Shown here: positions 1 through 6,236 of the stretch, one piece after another
How positions within the stretch are numbered: position 1 is the first letter of the stretch
Layout: each line of letters begins with the position of its first letter
Assembly (NCBI GenBank): GCA_964631745.1
Contig: CAZVWV010000128.1
Location: 1-10,897, forward strand
Reading direction: 5' to 3'
Source of the DNA: CAZVWV01 sp964631745
GTDB lineage: Bacteria; Bdellovibrionota_C; UBA2361; JBGSMV01
DNA: 10,897 nt
The notes under the pieces: model-generated
Told to the model about the DNA's origin: nothing
The model's database searches: none
Seen by the model: only the letters and a program-made list of their open reading frames with translations
Position numbers and translations under genes: made by a program

Positions 1-15
1 TAGATTAAAATCGAT

Positions 16-38
16 CACTTAGCTCACCTGGCTAAGTG
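16..38. other. Perfect 8-bp stem hairpin at window start
   Basis: CACTTAGC (16-23) and GCTAAGTG (31-38) are exact reverse complements around a 7-nt loop. No T-run follows on the plus strand. On the minus strand the hairpin runs into a moderately T-rich stretch, so a weak minus-strand terminator is possible. It lies just 5' of the structured repeat at 51-130 and may belong to the same element, but copy B of that repeat has no equivalent hairpin at this spacing. Confidence 0.4.
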
Positions 39-50
39 GCATTGGGCGAC

Positions 51-130
51 TCGCCGGCCAGTGCCCCGGAGTGGCACCAATTCTGAGGCCGATAGGCAGC
101 ACCAAGTGCGAGCAGATGGTGGCTACGCCC
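51..130. repeat. Structured 80-bp dispersed repeat, copy A
   Basis: This stretch aligns without gaps to 9781-9860 in the same orientation, with about 65 of 80 positions identical. Positions 86-113 match 9816-9843 perfectly (28 bp). Both copies can fold the same way. An outer stem pairs CGGCC (55-59) with GGCCG (87-91). An inner stem pairs GTGCC (61-65) with GGCAC (73-77). A second hairpin pairs CACCA (100-104) with TGGTG (117-121). Differences between the copies concentrate in the inner loop (66-72) while the stems are kept, which suggests the fold is under selection. It contains no ORF. It could be a REP/MITE-like element or a small structured RNA; I do not recognise a named family. Confidence 0.75.
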
Positions 131-267
131 TTACACCGCAACGGCACTACTTACCGCTCAAGTAACCTAATCAAACGAAATTCTAGCCTAACCCGGCACA
201 ATCCTTGCTCTTTTAATGTCCTAGCTGGCTGTTAGCCACATAAATATTTGAATATATTAGGATTGTC

Positions 268-1038
268 ATGGTAAGTGGGGTTTCTCAAATGTCTTTTTTT
301 CAGTCAGTGACACGCGCACGCTATTGGGTACTGCTTGGCTTGCTCTTTACATTTCAAGTTGCACAGAACGCTCATGCGCTCAGTTTAGTAACTCCAGGTG
401 ACGAGCTGCCCGGCGGCGGATCAGACGGCGGTGGTTCTCAACCAACTCCGACGGCTACCGCTACTAGCACCAACACCCCAATCCCGACCGTTACGGAAAC
501 CCCCATTCCGACACCCACCGAGACCGCAATTCCGCCGCTTCCGACCCCAACACCAGCCCCCGGGCCGGTGGACCCGCCGCCGCCACAGCAGCCCGACCTG
601 TGCCCAGCCGACCCGCTCAAAATTGCGCCGGGTGTTTGCGGTTGCGGCGCGGCAGATATCGACCTGAATCAGAATTCAATCATGGACTGTCTGATTACAG
701 ATGAGTTCGCTTATAGAACCAAACTCGCCCGCACCAACGTTAAGCTGGTAAAGAAGCACATCACCAATAAGATTAAGTCCAAACAGAAGAAGGTAAGGAA
801 GCTTCTAAGGCAACAGCTTCACGAGATGGTGCTCTTTCAGAAGAGTAACGCCGGACTGATACAGATTAGCTCGCCCAAGGTCAATCTAAAGAAGCTAACG
901 CGACGGGCATCCAAACTGACCCGGGCCCTGCTTCGAGCGAGCGAAAGTGATTTCCGCCTAGCCCGCATCCGCTCCAACAAGAGCTTCAAGCGGCTTGCTA
1001 AAGGAATCAACGGAACTGTGCAGGTTTTACCGGGGTAG
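268..1038 (+). CDS. Secreted Pro/Thr-rich protein with Cys/Ca-loop-like motif and basic C-terminus
   Basis: The protein has 256 residues. A signal peptide covers about residues 1-37, with the hydrophobic core at 19-32 and a likely signal peptidase I site after Ala-His-Ala37. A Gly/Ser stretch (49-57) leads into a Pro/Thr linker (59-106). A short motif follows with Cys112, Cys124, Cys126 and Cys141, then Asp130-x-Asp132-x-Asn134-x-Asn136, like a thrombospondin-type-3 or EF-hand-like loop. Residues 143-256 are Lys/Arg-rich and mostly helical in character, with no domain I recognise. ATG 268 is chosen because AGGA sits 5 nt upstream; an in-frame ATG at 289 has a poorer site. It is convergent with the gene at 1192-1671. 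Motifs of this type occur in exported proteins of environmental delta-proteobacteria-like genomes. Function unknown; surface or extracellular location is inferred. Confidence 0.8.
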   Translation: MVSGVSQMSFFQSVTRARYWVLLGLLFTFQVAQNAHALSLVTPGDELPGGGSDGGGSQPTPTATATSTNTPIPTVTETPIPTPTETAIPPLPTPTPAPGPVDPPPPQQPDLCPADPLKIAPGVCGCGAADIDLNQNSIMDCLITDEFAYRTKLARTNVKLVKKHITNKIKSKQKKVRKLLRQQLHEMVLFQKSNAGLIQISSPKVNLKKLTRRASKLTRALLRASESDFRLARIRSNKSFKRLAKGINGTVQVLPG

Positions 1039-1119
1039 GGCGGTCATCAAGTAACGTCTGCGCTTTTATTCGATGCGTCCGCTCCAAACCCCGGGGCTAA
1101 GCACGAACATTAGACCGCC
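1039..1119. other. Long-range inverted repeat between convergent genes
   Basis: GGCGGTC begins at 1039, overlapping the end of the preceding stop codon region, and pairs with GACCGCC at 1113-1119, 67 nt away. The interior holds the palindrome CCCCGGGG but no continuous second stem. It sits between two convergent genes, where a bidirectional terminator would be expected. There is no T-run, so that role is unproven. Confidence 0.35.
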
Positions 1120-1191
1120 GAGCTATTGCTTCGCCGTTCAAACGTTCTCTGGCCTCACCCAGGGTTTTGTGAGCGAATATTATTTAATCGC

Positions 1192-1671
1192 TTACTTTAT
1201 AAGCTGATTGCAAAGCCCCTTCGAGCTTCCGTAGCAACGCCCAACGTCGTCAACCTTTACGCATGTGCTGCCATTAATCTTAAAGTAAGCTTCTGGCGAG
1301 CGCGTGTTCTTGACTGCTGTCCTACGAAGTCCGGCTGTGTTCATGGTGCAGCGGTATCGTCCGCCAGCCGTATCGTGAGCAGAGGCCCAAGGGCACGAGC
1401 CGATTTTCTTGCTTGCTTTATCGTAAATGTGCGCCGTGCGGCTTACGCTGCCTCGATAGCTCGACATAATAAGAGAGGGCTCTTTTCTGTATCCAATTAA
1501 AGGAGTACCAACTCCGCCACTTCTAAGGGGCGCTGAATTTTTATATATAAAGCCGTTGCTAGTTGTCAAAATTCGGCTGCAGGCTGCGAGGCTTGAGACC
1601 TTCCGCGCTGCGTAAACTTCGGAGGAGCAGAGCAAGGCAAAAGCAAACATTAAAACTGATAACCTACGCAT
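1192..1671 (-). CDS. Small secreted six-cysteine protein
   Basis: The protein has 159 residues. A signal peptide covers about residues 1-21: Arg-Arg start, hydrophobic core 5-15, cleavage probably after Val-Tyr-Ala21. Cys15 lies inside the signal but its context (Ala-Leu-Leu-Cys) is a poor lipobox, so a periplasmic or extracellular soluble protein is more likely than a lipoprotein. The mature part has six cysteines (31, 93, 108, 137, 146, 154), consistent with three disulphides, and is basic with many Ser, Thr and Gly. ATG 1671 is preceded by AGGAT about 9 nt upstream. I recognise no family. The antisense reading frame at 1126-1500 lacks these features and is a shadow. Confidence 0.75.
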   Translation of the reverse strand: MRRLSVLMFAFALLCSSEVYAARKVSSLAACSRILTTSNGFIYKNSAPLRSGGVGTPLIGYRKEPSLIMSSYRGSVSRTAHIYDKASKKIGSCPWASAHDTAGGRYRCTMNTAGLRRTAVKNTRSPEAYFKINGSTCVKVDDVGRCYGSSKGLCNQLIK

Positions 1672-1935
1672 GATTAAAAATCCTATCTAAAAATCAAAAC
1701 AAATAGAGCAGCTTCTCCGACCATCAGGGAAGCTCCGTGCACTCATCTTATTATGATGGCAGTTCCGGAAACGCGCAAGGCTCGCCATGACGGCGCTTGT
1801 GCCGCTGTTAAGAAGAGGCTGCAAAGCTGCTCATACGTGATGGCTTTGTAGTCGTAGCTTTTCGTTTGGCCGCCTTAGCGGCGAGCTGCTCGAAGTGGTA
1901 AAGTAGTGATTTCGTTGGGGAACGCTGGGTAAATA

Positions 1936-2159
1936 GTATCCGCTCCATGCGTGTCCGGTAGAAAGGTGGCGGTGATGCCGTAAATTCTTGATTTAAAAAG
2001 GGAAAACAGGAATTTGTAGTTTCCGCGATTTGAATTTAACCACGGAGAACACGGAGGTCACGGAGAGAGAAATTCTCAATATTTTCTCCGTGTTCCCCGT
2101 GGCCTCCGTGGTTAAAGACCCAAATTACAATGTCTTACCGGACAGCAGTGTATCCGCTC
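1936..2159. mobile_element. MITE-like element: inverted TGTCCGGTA ends inside 10-bp direct repeats
   Basis: TGTCCGGTA at 1952-1960 recurs inverted as TACCGGACA at 2136-2144, giving a 193-bp unit with TG...CA-type termini. Just outside, GTATCCGCTC occurs twice in direct orientation at 1936-1945 and 2150-2159, 6 and 5 nt from the inverted ends. The interior carries the large inverted repeat at 2035-2116 and no credible ORF. This fits a non-autonomous transposable element or the end-to-end remains of one. The direct repeats could be a target duplication or part of the element ends. Which transposase family would act on it cannot be told from this window. Confidence 0.45.
2035..2116. repeat. ACCACGGAG-type 82-bp inverted repeat
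   Basis: The left arm begins TTTAACCACGGAG and the right arm ends CTCCGTGGTTAAA. The two 32-nt arms match at all but about five positions around an 18-nt centre. Each arm is itself built of three short repeats of the form CACGG(A/G)G, spaced about 10 nt apart. Interspersed hairpins built from ACCACGGAG/ACACGGAG modules are familiar from many environmental bacterial genomes. It probably forms a stable cruciform or RNA hairpin; its role is unknown. Confidence 0.85.
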
Positions 2160-2188
2160 ACGGGGGCACAAAGATCGCGAGGAACTGA

Positions 2189-2206
2189 AGGGGCTATAGA
2201 GCCCCT
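2189..2206. other. Perfect 7-bp GC-rich hairpin
   Basis: AGGGGCT (2189-2195) pairs exactly with AGCCCCT (2200-2206) around the loop ATAG. No T-run follows on either strand, so it is not a clear intrinsic terminator. It lies just outside the MITE-like element in a gene-free stretch. Confidence 0.45.
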
Positions 2207-2418
2207 ATTAAGGGGCCAATTCGTACTCAAATCGGGGTGGAAAAAACTAACCGCCAAAGGGGGTCGACGAGAACCGGTGAGCGTCAGATTCCTCTTTTTA
2301 TGCAGAAAAACGGAAACCTGATTAGGGTTTTCCATCCCGCGAAGAGCCAAGCCCGGAGCGTGCTTGTCCGCGAAGTTGATTGAGCACTATTTTGTGATAT
2401 CCTCCCGTGTAATTTCAT

Positions 2419-2438
2419 AAGAGATCTTCAGATCTCTT
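2419..2438. other. 20-bp palindrome AAGAGATCT-TC-AGATCTCTT
   Basis: Two perfect 9-bp arms are separated by TC. The dyad has the size of a dimeric repressor operator, and sits about 280 bp upstream of the small plus-strand ORF at 2719. With no recognisable promoter hexamers beside it, an operator role is a guess. Confidence 0.35.
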
Positions 2439-2718
2439 GCAAACGTGTAGAAGAGTTCAGTGTTGGCTTTGGACCGAGAATAATTTCTTAAATATTTTTT
2501 GTCGGGAGTCAGCACAGGTAGGTTTTTTTGGTTTTGCGCTTCTGTTTGGTCGGGCTTTGTGGCTTGATCTGCGTCTATCTATTTTCTAACCCAGATAATT
2601 TTTCGATGAACCGGAGAATGGTTACGTGCTTTGCAGCTTGAGCTGAAGAGCAGGTATCCGTTCTCTGGGCGAATGTTTGGGTGAGTGGTGAATAGACCGA
2701 AAATAGGGAGGTGCTGGA

Positions 2719-2940
2719 ATGGCGTTACAAAATGGCGAGAGGCCGCGTGGAACTGTCCCTGGGTTGCGCGCGTTGGGCTGTCCCCCCGGGATAGGCGAGG
2801 AACCTTTGACCTGGGAAGTCGATATTCTGGGGCTCGGTGTGTTCGAGATTCGAGTCATGAGGATCGGGACTGATAACACAGCGCCGAACACTGCTGAGGG
2901 GGCAAAGAAGTCAGAGCCCTTTGACGGGGCCCCAATTTGA
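2719..2940 (+). CDS. Doubtful small hypothetical protein
   Basis: This is a 73-codon frame, and the only one in the region with a strong ribosome-binding site: AGGGAGGTG ends 5 nt before ATG 2719. The product has no signal peptide and no membrane segment. Its first third is Gly/Pro/Arg-rich. The remainder (Glu-Glu-Pro-Leu-Thr-Trp-Glu-Val onward) reads like ordinary protein and ends acidic and polar. I recognise no family, and a larger frame runs antisense without an SD. It is listed because of the SD, but could be chance in repeat-rich DNA. Confidence 0.35.
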   Translation: MALQNGERPRGTVPGLRALGCPPGIGEEPLTWEVDILGLGVFEIRVMRIGTDNTAPNTAEGAKKSEPFDGAPI

Positions 2941-3446
2941 TTTAGGCCACGCAGCCAGCTCGTAAGCCCTGGCCAACCGCAACCAAGCGCGGGGGTTTTG
3001 CAGCACAGCCAAACGTAGGCTGTTGCCACGTTAGGTTTTTGCTGTAGACTCCCGTTCTTTTGTCGCCCAGTTTGAACCTTACCCTAATCTCCAGCTTTCC
3101 GTCTCTCCCGCCCAAATTATTTTGGCAGCACACGTCTCCGCGCAAAGAACCGTTGGAGAAATCACTATTCCATACTTAAAGACTCCCCCGCAGAATTTAC
3201 CTTTCGTTCTTGGCATTTATCACGCTGGCCCTATTGATAGCGCGCTTGATCGGAATGCAGGCCGCCGGTGGTTCGAAAGAGGGTAGCAAGTAAGATGGCA
3301 TGGCAGTGCTTAAGAAGTGTCAGGATCTTCGATACTGAAATGAGGTTGGGGGTGTGTAGTTTTTCCCGCAACCTGCATGCTCCGGCTTTTGGGCGGAACT
3401 TGGAACCTCCTTTTTTTTTGGGGGGGGGGTGGAGCTGACATCGTGG
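2941..3446. other. Gene-poor stretch with a possible membrane-segment remnant
   Basis: No convincing gene. The plus-strand frame 3180-3293 ends in a hydrophobic segment (Leu-Ser-Phe-Leu-Ala-Phe-Ile-Thr-Leu-Ala-Leu-Leu-Ile-Ala) followed by a Gly/Ser/Lys tail and TAA. It has no ATG or GTG ahead of the hydrophobic part and no SD. It may be the tail of a decayed membrane protein gene, or chance. A homopolymer tract lies at 3411-3429. Confidence 0.35.
3411..3429. repeat. T9-G10 homopolymer double tract
   Basis: Nine T (3411-3419) run directly into ten G (3420-3429). On the minus strand this reads as C10-A9 followed by GGAGG, a perfect SD core with no start codon at usable distance. The tract lies just downstream of the 40-residue membrane peptide. 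Poly-G/C tracts of this length are prone to slippage and to sequencing or assembly error, so the exact count is uncertain. Confidence 0.8.
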
Positions 3447-3569
3447 CTAGGAGCTTCGGCGGATGGCGCGCCTGAAAACCGCCCGAATCGTCCAACTCAA
3501 AAGTGCGCCCACGAATCCGCCCACTGTGCCCAGCAGGAAACCCATGCCGGTCGAGTGAATGTCTATCAA
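3447..3569 (-). CDS. 40-residue glycine-zipper membrane peptide (TTG start)
   Basis: A perfect AAAGGAGG lies 5 nt before TTG 3569 and opens a 41-codon frame ending in TAG. The peptide has a short polar N-terminus and one hydrophobic segment (about residues 8-28). The segment carries a glycine zipper: Gly10-x3-Gly14-x3-Gly18, with Gly17 and Gly21. A very basic tail follows (Arg29, 33, 34, 37, 38), giving a positive-inside anchor with the C-terminus in the cytoplasm. It lies 67 nt downstream of three membrane protein genes on the same strand, all with strong SD sites, so it is probably the last gene of that operon. An alternative 91-codon frame from ATG 3585 overlaps it but has no SD and low-complexity composition. 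Function unknown. Glycine-zipper peptides of this size are known as type I toxins, oligomerising pores or complex subunits; which applies is not visible. Confidence 0.6.
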   Translation of the reverse strand: MIDIHSTGMGFLLGTVGGFVGALLSWTIRAVFRRAIRRSS

Positions 3570-3636
3570 GCTTCCCTCCTTTCATGCTAACTTGTGAGGC
3601 AAAAAAAGTGAGTCACCGGCTGCCCCTTTTGGGGGG

Positions 3637-4224
3637 TCATGTGGGTTTTTGAAAAGACCGCAAGAGATCCACTAGCCTTTCTCTTAGCCGCGTCTGTTTG
3701 CGGCGGTTAGTATCTTGAGCCTGTAGGCTACTACGAAGCTGCATGGCTAAAATGGCTTGCACGATGCATACCACCGCCATAAAGAACGAGAGACCTGCAA
3801 AAGGCGCCTCGAAGTCTGAGTTGAGTTGAACATCGCGCTGACTCTTTGGCTTTGGAAGACTGGGAAGCATCTCCTTTAGCCACAGCGCCCCAACGTGGCT
3901 TGGTGGACGACCTTCCGTATCCCAGGCTATCAGCCGAACCTCGGCGATTACCGAGTCCATCGGTTGCCAGCGCTCCGTTGGAACTCTTTCAACACTTTCC
4001 AAGCATCGCCGGTATTCGAGGTAGGCCCGTTCGAGTGAATTGGGAGTTTGCGCGCGCGCCATGTCGAAGTAGGCGTTGCGCGTTGACCCCCAAGTCCGGT
4101 CATCTTCGTCTATGAGTCGATAGGCATTCCTAGTTCTAAGAACGCCGATGCAAATCAACGCGGCGGCCGCCATTACAAACAGCGCCGCGCGGATGCCTTG
4201 AGACTTAGGCGTGAGCCAGCTCAT
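3637..4224 (-). CDS. Two-pass membrane protein, third member of a paralogous trio
   Basis: The protein has 195 residues from ATG 4224, preceded by AAGGGGG 5 nt upstream. The frame stays open to an ATG at 4560, but that extension overlaps the upstream gene and is rejected. TM1 is about residues 11-29 and TM2 about 142-161. The roughly 110 residues between them should be periplasmic, and a basic 34-residue tail follows TM2. The loop shares an ordered series of residues with the upstream neighbour: Trp-Gly-x2-Arg-x-Ala-Tyr-x-Asp, then Leu-x2-Tyr, then Glu-x-x-Pro with a Trp near an Asp, then Arg-Leu, and Ser-x-Pro-Lys-Pro before TM2. The gap to the upstream gene is 23 nt, so the two are surely co-transcribed. 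No known domain is recognised. Confidence 0.75.
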   Translation of the reverse strand: MSWLTPKSQGIRAALFVMAAAALICIGVLRTRNAYRLIDEDDRTWGSTRNAYFDMARAQTPNSLERAYLEYRRCLESVERVPTERWQPMDSVIAEVRLIAWDTEGRPPSHVGALWLKEMLPSLPKPKSQRDVQLNSDFEAPFAGLSFFMAVVCIVQAILAMQLRSSLQAQDTNRRKQTRLRERLVDLLRSFQKPT

Positions 4225-4247
4225 CGTACCCCCTTGCTTAAATTGCC

Positions 4248-4823
4248 TCACGCGCCCAAGCGAGGATTGTAATACCCCACCTGCTTTCGACGCTGCCAGA
4301 GTCGCTTGGTTAGCCTCGTTGCTGACAAGGCCAGGGCCGTTAGGAAAGCCAGCGCATCGACCCCAGCTAGGAGTGTTAATCCTGCCGAGTAAATCGAGGA
4401 CTGGTATTGCACTGTCGCCAGTGGTACTGGCTTCGGCATGCTCCCGTATTTCGTATGCAAATATGCGAGCGCCCAAGTCTGGATATACGGCTCGTCGACG
4501 GCCTGAATATACTTGAGCCTGATCGAGACCCACCGAAGTTCGTCGTCGATCTCCGTCCATGGGAAGTGGGGCGAAACCTCGTACGACTTTACGTAGAGGC
4601 TTTCGTACTGAATCAGACTCGCCGCGAATTCCTCGACCGTTTTAGCCCCGTTGAGGTCCGCGTAAGCCTGCCTCGCCGCGCCCCAGCGGATCTGGTCGCT
4701 GTAAAGCCAATCGCTTTTCAGCTTCTCCAGGTAGCAGCATAGCGCAAGCCCCAGCAGAGCAGCTGCCCAGCAGATAAGATCTGCGCGCGGCCGAAAGCGC
4801 GCTTTGCTTCTGTGAATGGCCAT
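4248..4823 (-). CDS. Two-pass membrane protein, second member of a paralogous trio
   Basis: The protein has 191 residues. ATG 4823 is preceded by AAAGGAGG at ideal spacing. An Arg/Lys-rich N-terminus leads into TM1 (about 14-32). A periplasmic domain of about 110 residues follows, rich in Tyr and Trp, then TM2 (about 146-166) and a basic tail. The block Arg-Trp-Gly-Ala-Ala-Arg-x-Ala-Tyr-x-Asp and the pre-TM2 motif Ser-Met-Pro-Lys-Pro match the downstream gene (Thr-Trp-Gly-Ser-Thr-Arg-x-Ala-Tyr-x-Asp and Ser-Leu-Pro-Lys-Pro) in the same order and spacing, so the two appear to be diverged duplicates. It lies 46 nt after the first gene of the trio. I recognise no named family. Confidence 0.75.
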   Translation of the reverse strand: MAIHRSKARFRPRADLICWAAALLGLALCCYLEKLKSDWLYSDQIRWGAARQAYADLNGAKTVEEFAASLIQYESLYVKSYEVSPHFPWTEIDDELRWVSIRLKYIQAVDEPYIQTWALAYLHTKYGSMPKPVPLATVQYQSSIYSAGLTLLAGVDALAFLTALALSATRLTKRLWQRRKQVGYYNPRLGA

Positions 4824-4869
4824 GCTGGCCTCCTTTCTGGAACGGGTGTTAGAGCTATTGTGAACAGGT

Positions 4870-5397
4870 CTAGGAACAGGCGCGGCTTGGGTGGCTCTTC
4901 TGCGTCTCCTCCTTGTTCTGTCTTCTGCGGAGAACCCGATGTAGGTATGCCGCCAAGACGTAACCTAGGGCCACCACGCTACCCATATGCCAAACCACGT
5001 CACTCAACTGGTAGGGTAAGAAAAAATGGAGGGTAGTATCAAGAAATTCCCCCTTCAGGGAGGATAGGACCAATTCCTCCACATCATGCTTTCTCGGGGA
5101 TCCCTCATTGTTGTTTCGGAGGAATTCCTGCACGCCAAGCACTTTCAAACGTAATTCCCCAACAGCGTACTTATTTTCAACGCTGACAAGTTTCGTTTTC
5201 GAAACAGCGTCGTGGTAGTTGCCCAGCAACACCTCGAACGCATCCACAGACCCAGCCGCCTGGATCTGATACCTGAGCGTCGTGAATTGGGAGATCTCGA
5301 AATTTCTCCCTTTTAGAAACATCCCGGCAGCAATCCAGGCCACCACCGCCAATCCAATTCCCACGGGCAGCATCTTCCGCAAAAAATTCGCAAACAT
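4870..5397 (-). CDS. Two-pass membrane protein, first and most diverged member of the trio
   Basis: The protein has 175 residues. ATG 5397 follows AAGGAG by about 6 nt. TM1 is about residues 9-27, a periplasmic domain covers about 29-130, TM2 is about 133-152, and a basic tail follows. Topology, length and tail charge match the two downstream genes. Sequence similarity is weak: a Leu-Arg-Tyr start to the domain, Leu-x2-Tyr in the first helix and a Leu-Arg-Leu around residue 83. The Trp-Gly and Pro-Lys-Pro motifs of the other two are absent. It is the promoter-proximal gene of the block. Upstream on this strand, the hairpin AAAGAG-TGCCG-CTCTTT (5574-5590) followed by AATAATTTTT resembles a terminator that would insulate the operon from readthrough. 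Confidence 0.7.
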   Translation of the reverse strand: MFANFLRKMLPVGIGLAVVAWIAAGMFLKGRNFEISQFTTLRYQIQAAGSVDAFEVLLGNYHDAVSKTKLVSVENKYAVGELRLKVLGVQEFLRNNNEGSPRKHDVEELVLSSLKGEFLDTTLHFFLPYQLSDVVWHMGSVVALGYVLAAYLHRVLRRRQNKEETQKSHPSRACS

Positions 5398-5791
5398 CTC
5401 CGACTCCTTCTCCAGGCCACGCCTGGTTAGTTAGAATCTTGCGTAACCGCGATCAAACCTTCAAAACTACAACCCCCTTCCATCCTAGCCGCCACGCAAC
5501 CTCCACGCACATTCTGCCATCGCGAACATTCCGGCCACGACGGAAGGGGGATATACCTCAAACAAAAATTATTAAAGAGCGGCACTCTTTTACTGCCCAA
5601 GTCCGCGCTAAACAAATTGCCAGACCAAGTAAAAAAGAGTGTGAGTGCCTGGCATTATAACTGCTTTATATCGCCCTATTCAACACTCGCCAGCCGCTGT
5701 CCTTCCTCGCCCCATCTCGCAGCGCTTGTTTCTCGCTCTGCCATAATGTTACACTCGCAGTTCATAAATCTTAGGAGGAGCCATATACCGT
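5398..5791. other. Divergent intergenic region with hairpins
   Basis: This separates the minus-strand membrane operon from the plus-strand gene at 5792 and must hold both promoters. CCAGG (5412-5416) pairs with CCTGG (5422-5426) in the leader of the membrane operon. The hairpin at 5574-5590 has an A/T-rich tail on the minus strand. Small open frames here (5427-5660) lack SD sites and are not accepted. Confidence 0.4.
5739..5747 (+). promoter_or_regulatory. Candidate extended -10 promoter for the gene at 5792
   Basis: TGC-CATAAT forms an extended -10 element (TGn plus a hexamer one base from TATAAT), 44 nt before ATG 5792. No good -35 sits 17 nt upstream, which is compatible with extended -10 promoters. 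No other candidate close to the gene looks better. Confidence 0.35.
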
Positions 5792-6229
5792 ATGAAAGAC
5801 AAACCAGATCACCATGATGCCGAACTCGTACTTAAACTTTACGACTTACGCCGCGAAACAGTTATGCGCGAATCGCGTAACAGTATTAACGCCAAATTCT
5901 GGCCCAAAAACTACGATGAGTTTTTGGCGGTAGCTTCAGATATCAAGCACCCCATGAACGCCGCCTGGCGTCAGGTATCGACCTATTGGGAGATGGCTTA
6001 CAGCTTCGCGCGTCACGGAGTCGTCAACGCGGATTTCTTCGCCGAGAACTGCGGCGAGGGATTATTCTTCTTTGCAAAGATCAAACCCTACTTAGAACAG
6101 TATCGTAAAGACATAGCTCCCACGGCCTTTACAAACTCGTCTTGGCTAGTAGCCAATTCAGGGATTGCAAGAACCCGCATGGAGCTACTTGAGTCACGTG
6201 TGAAGACCATGCTGGAGTCGATGAAGTAG
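5792..6229 (+). CDS. Cytosolic protein of unknown function, conserved-looking
   Basis: The protein has 145 residues and no signal peptide or membrane segment. The sequence reads as mostly helical: an N-terminal helix with Ala-Glu-Leu-Val-Leu-Lys-Leu-Tyr-Asp-Leu-Arg-Arg-Glu, then Met-Arg-Glu-Ser-Arg. The centre carries Ala-Trp-Arg-Gln-Val-x3-Tyr-Trp-Glu-Met, and further on comes Asn-Cys-Gly-Glu-Gly before a Phe-rich stretch. I associate this pattern with hypothetical proteins in environmental bacteria such as Acidobacteria, but can give no function. TAGGAGGAG lies about 12 nt before ATG, further than usual; no better in-frame start exists. It stands alone on the plus strand. Its stop is only about 8 nt from the point where the vapC remnant on the other strand ends, so its 3' flank is a recombination junction. 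Confidence 0.75.
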   Translation: MKDKPDHHDAELVLKLYDLRRETVMRESRNSINAKFWPKNYDEFLAVASDIKHPMNAAWRQVSTYWEMAYSFARHGVVNADFFAENCGEGLFFFAKIKPYLEQYRKDIAPTAFTNSSWLVANSGIARTRMELLESRVKTMLESMK

Positions 6230-6236
6230 GGAGTAG

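Larger units (their letters stand above)
1672..2718. other. Gene-free stretch rich in repeats and hairpins
   Basis: I found no reading frame here with both a Shine-Dalgarno site and protein-like composition. Short open frames at 2130-2321 (+) and 2135-2350 (-) overlap each other inside repeat-like DNA. Structure seen includes AGCTTC (1710-1715) with GAAGCT (1729-1734) upstream of the secreted protein gene, and GCCGC/GCGGC around 1870-1882. It also contains the MITE-like element at 1936-2159 and the palindromes at 2189-2206 and 2419-2438. From about 2480 to 2610 the plus strand is T-rich. It may be a graveyard of insertion-element remains. Confidence 0.55.

Noticed and set aside
186..237. Possible integron attC site: GCCTAAC (186-192) and GTTAGCC (231-237) upstream of the gene at 268
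   Set aside because: The second core is GTTAGCC, which breaks the GTTRRRY rule, the inner L boxes do not pair, and no integrase or cassette pattern is seen in other gaps.
398..667. Overlapping frames on both strands of the Pro/Thr linker (also 438-620 minus)
   Set aside because: They arise from the low-complexity repeat of the linker codons and have no SD.
1126..1500. Plus-strand 124-codon frame
   Set aside because: It is antisense to the secreted six-cysteine protein, which has a signal peptide and an SD; this frame has neither.
1754..1852. 32-codon plus-strand frame starting ATGATG
   Set aside because: No Shine-Dalgarno site and no recognisable composition.
2130..2350. Small frames on both strands next to the MITE-like element
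   Set aside because: They overlap hairpins and repeat-like DNA, lack SD sites and contradict one another.
2622..3029. Minus-strand 135-codon frame
   Set aside because: GTG start with no SD, Pro/Ser-rich composition, and it lies antisense to a frame with a good SD.
3310..3585. 91-codon minus-strand frame from ATG 3585
   Set aside because: No SD for its ATG, His/Pro/Arg-rich low-complexity translation, and it crosses the homopolymer tract; the overlapping 40-codon frame fits better.
3637..4560. Longer 307-codon version of the third membrane protein
   Set aside because: The first 112 codons overlap the upstream gene in another frame, while ATG 4224 has a good SD directly before the first TM segment.
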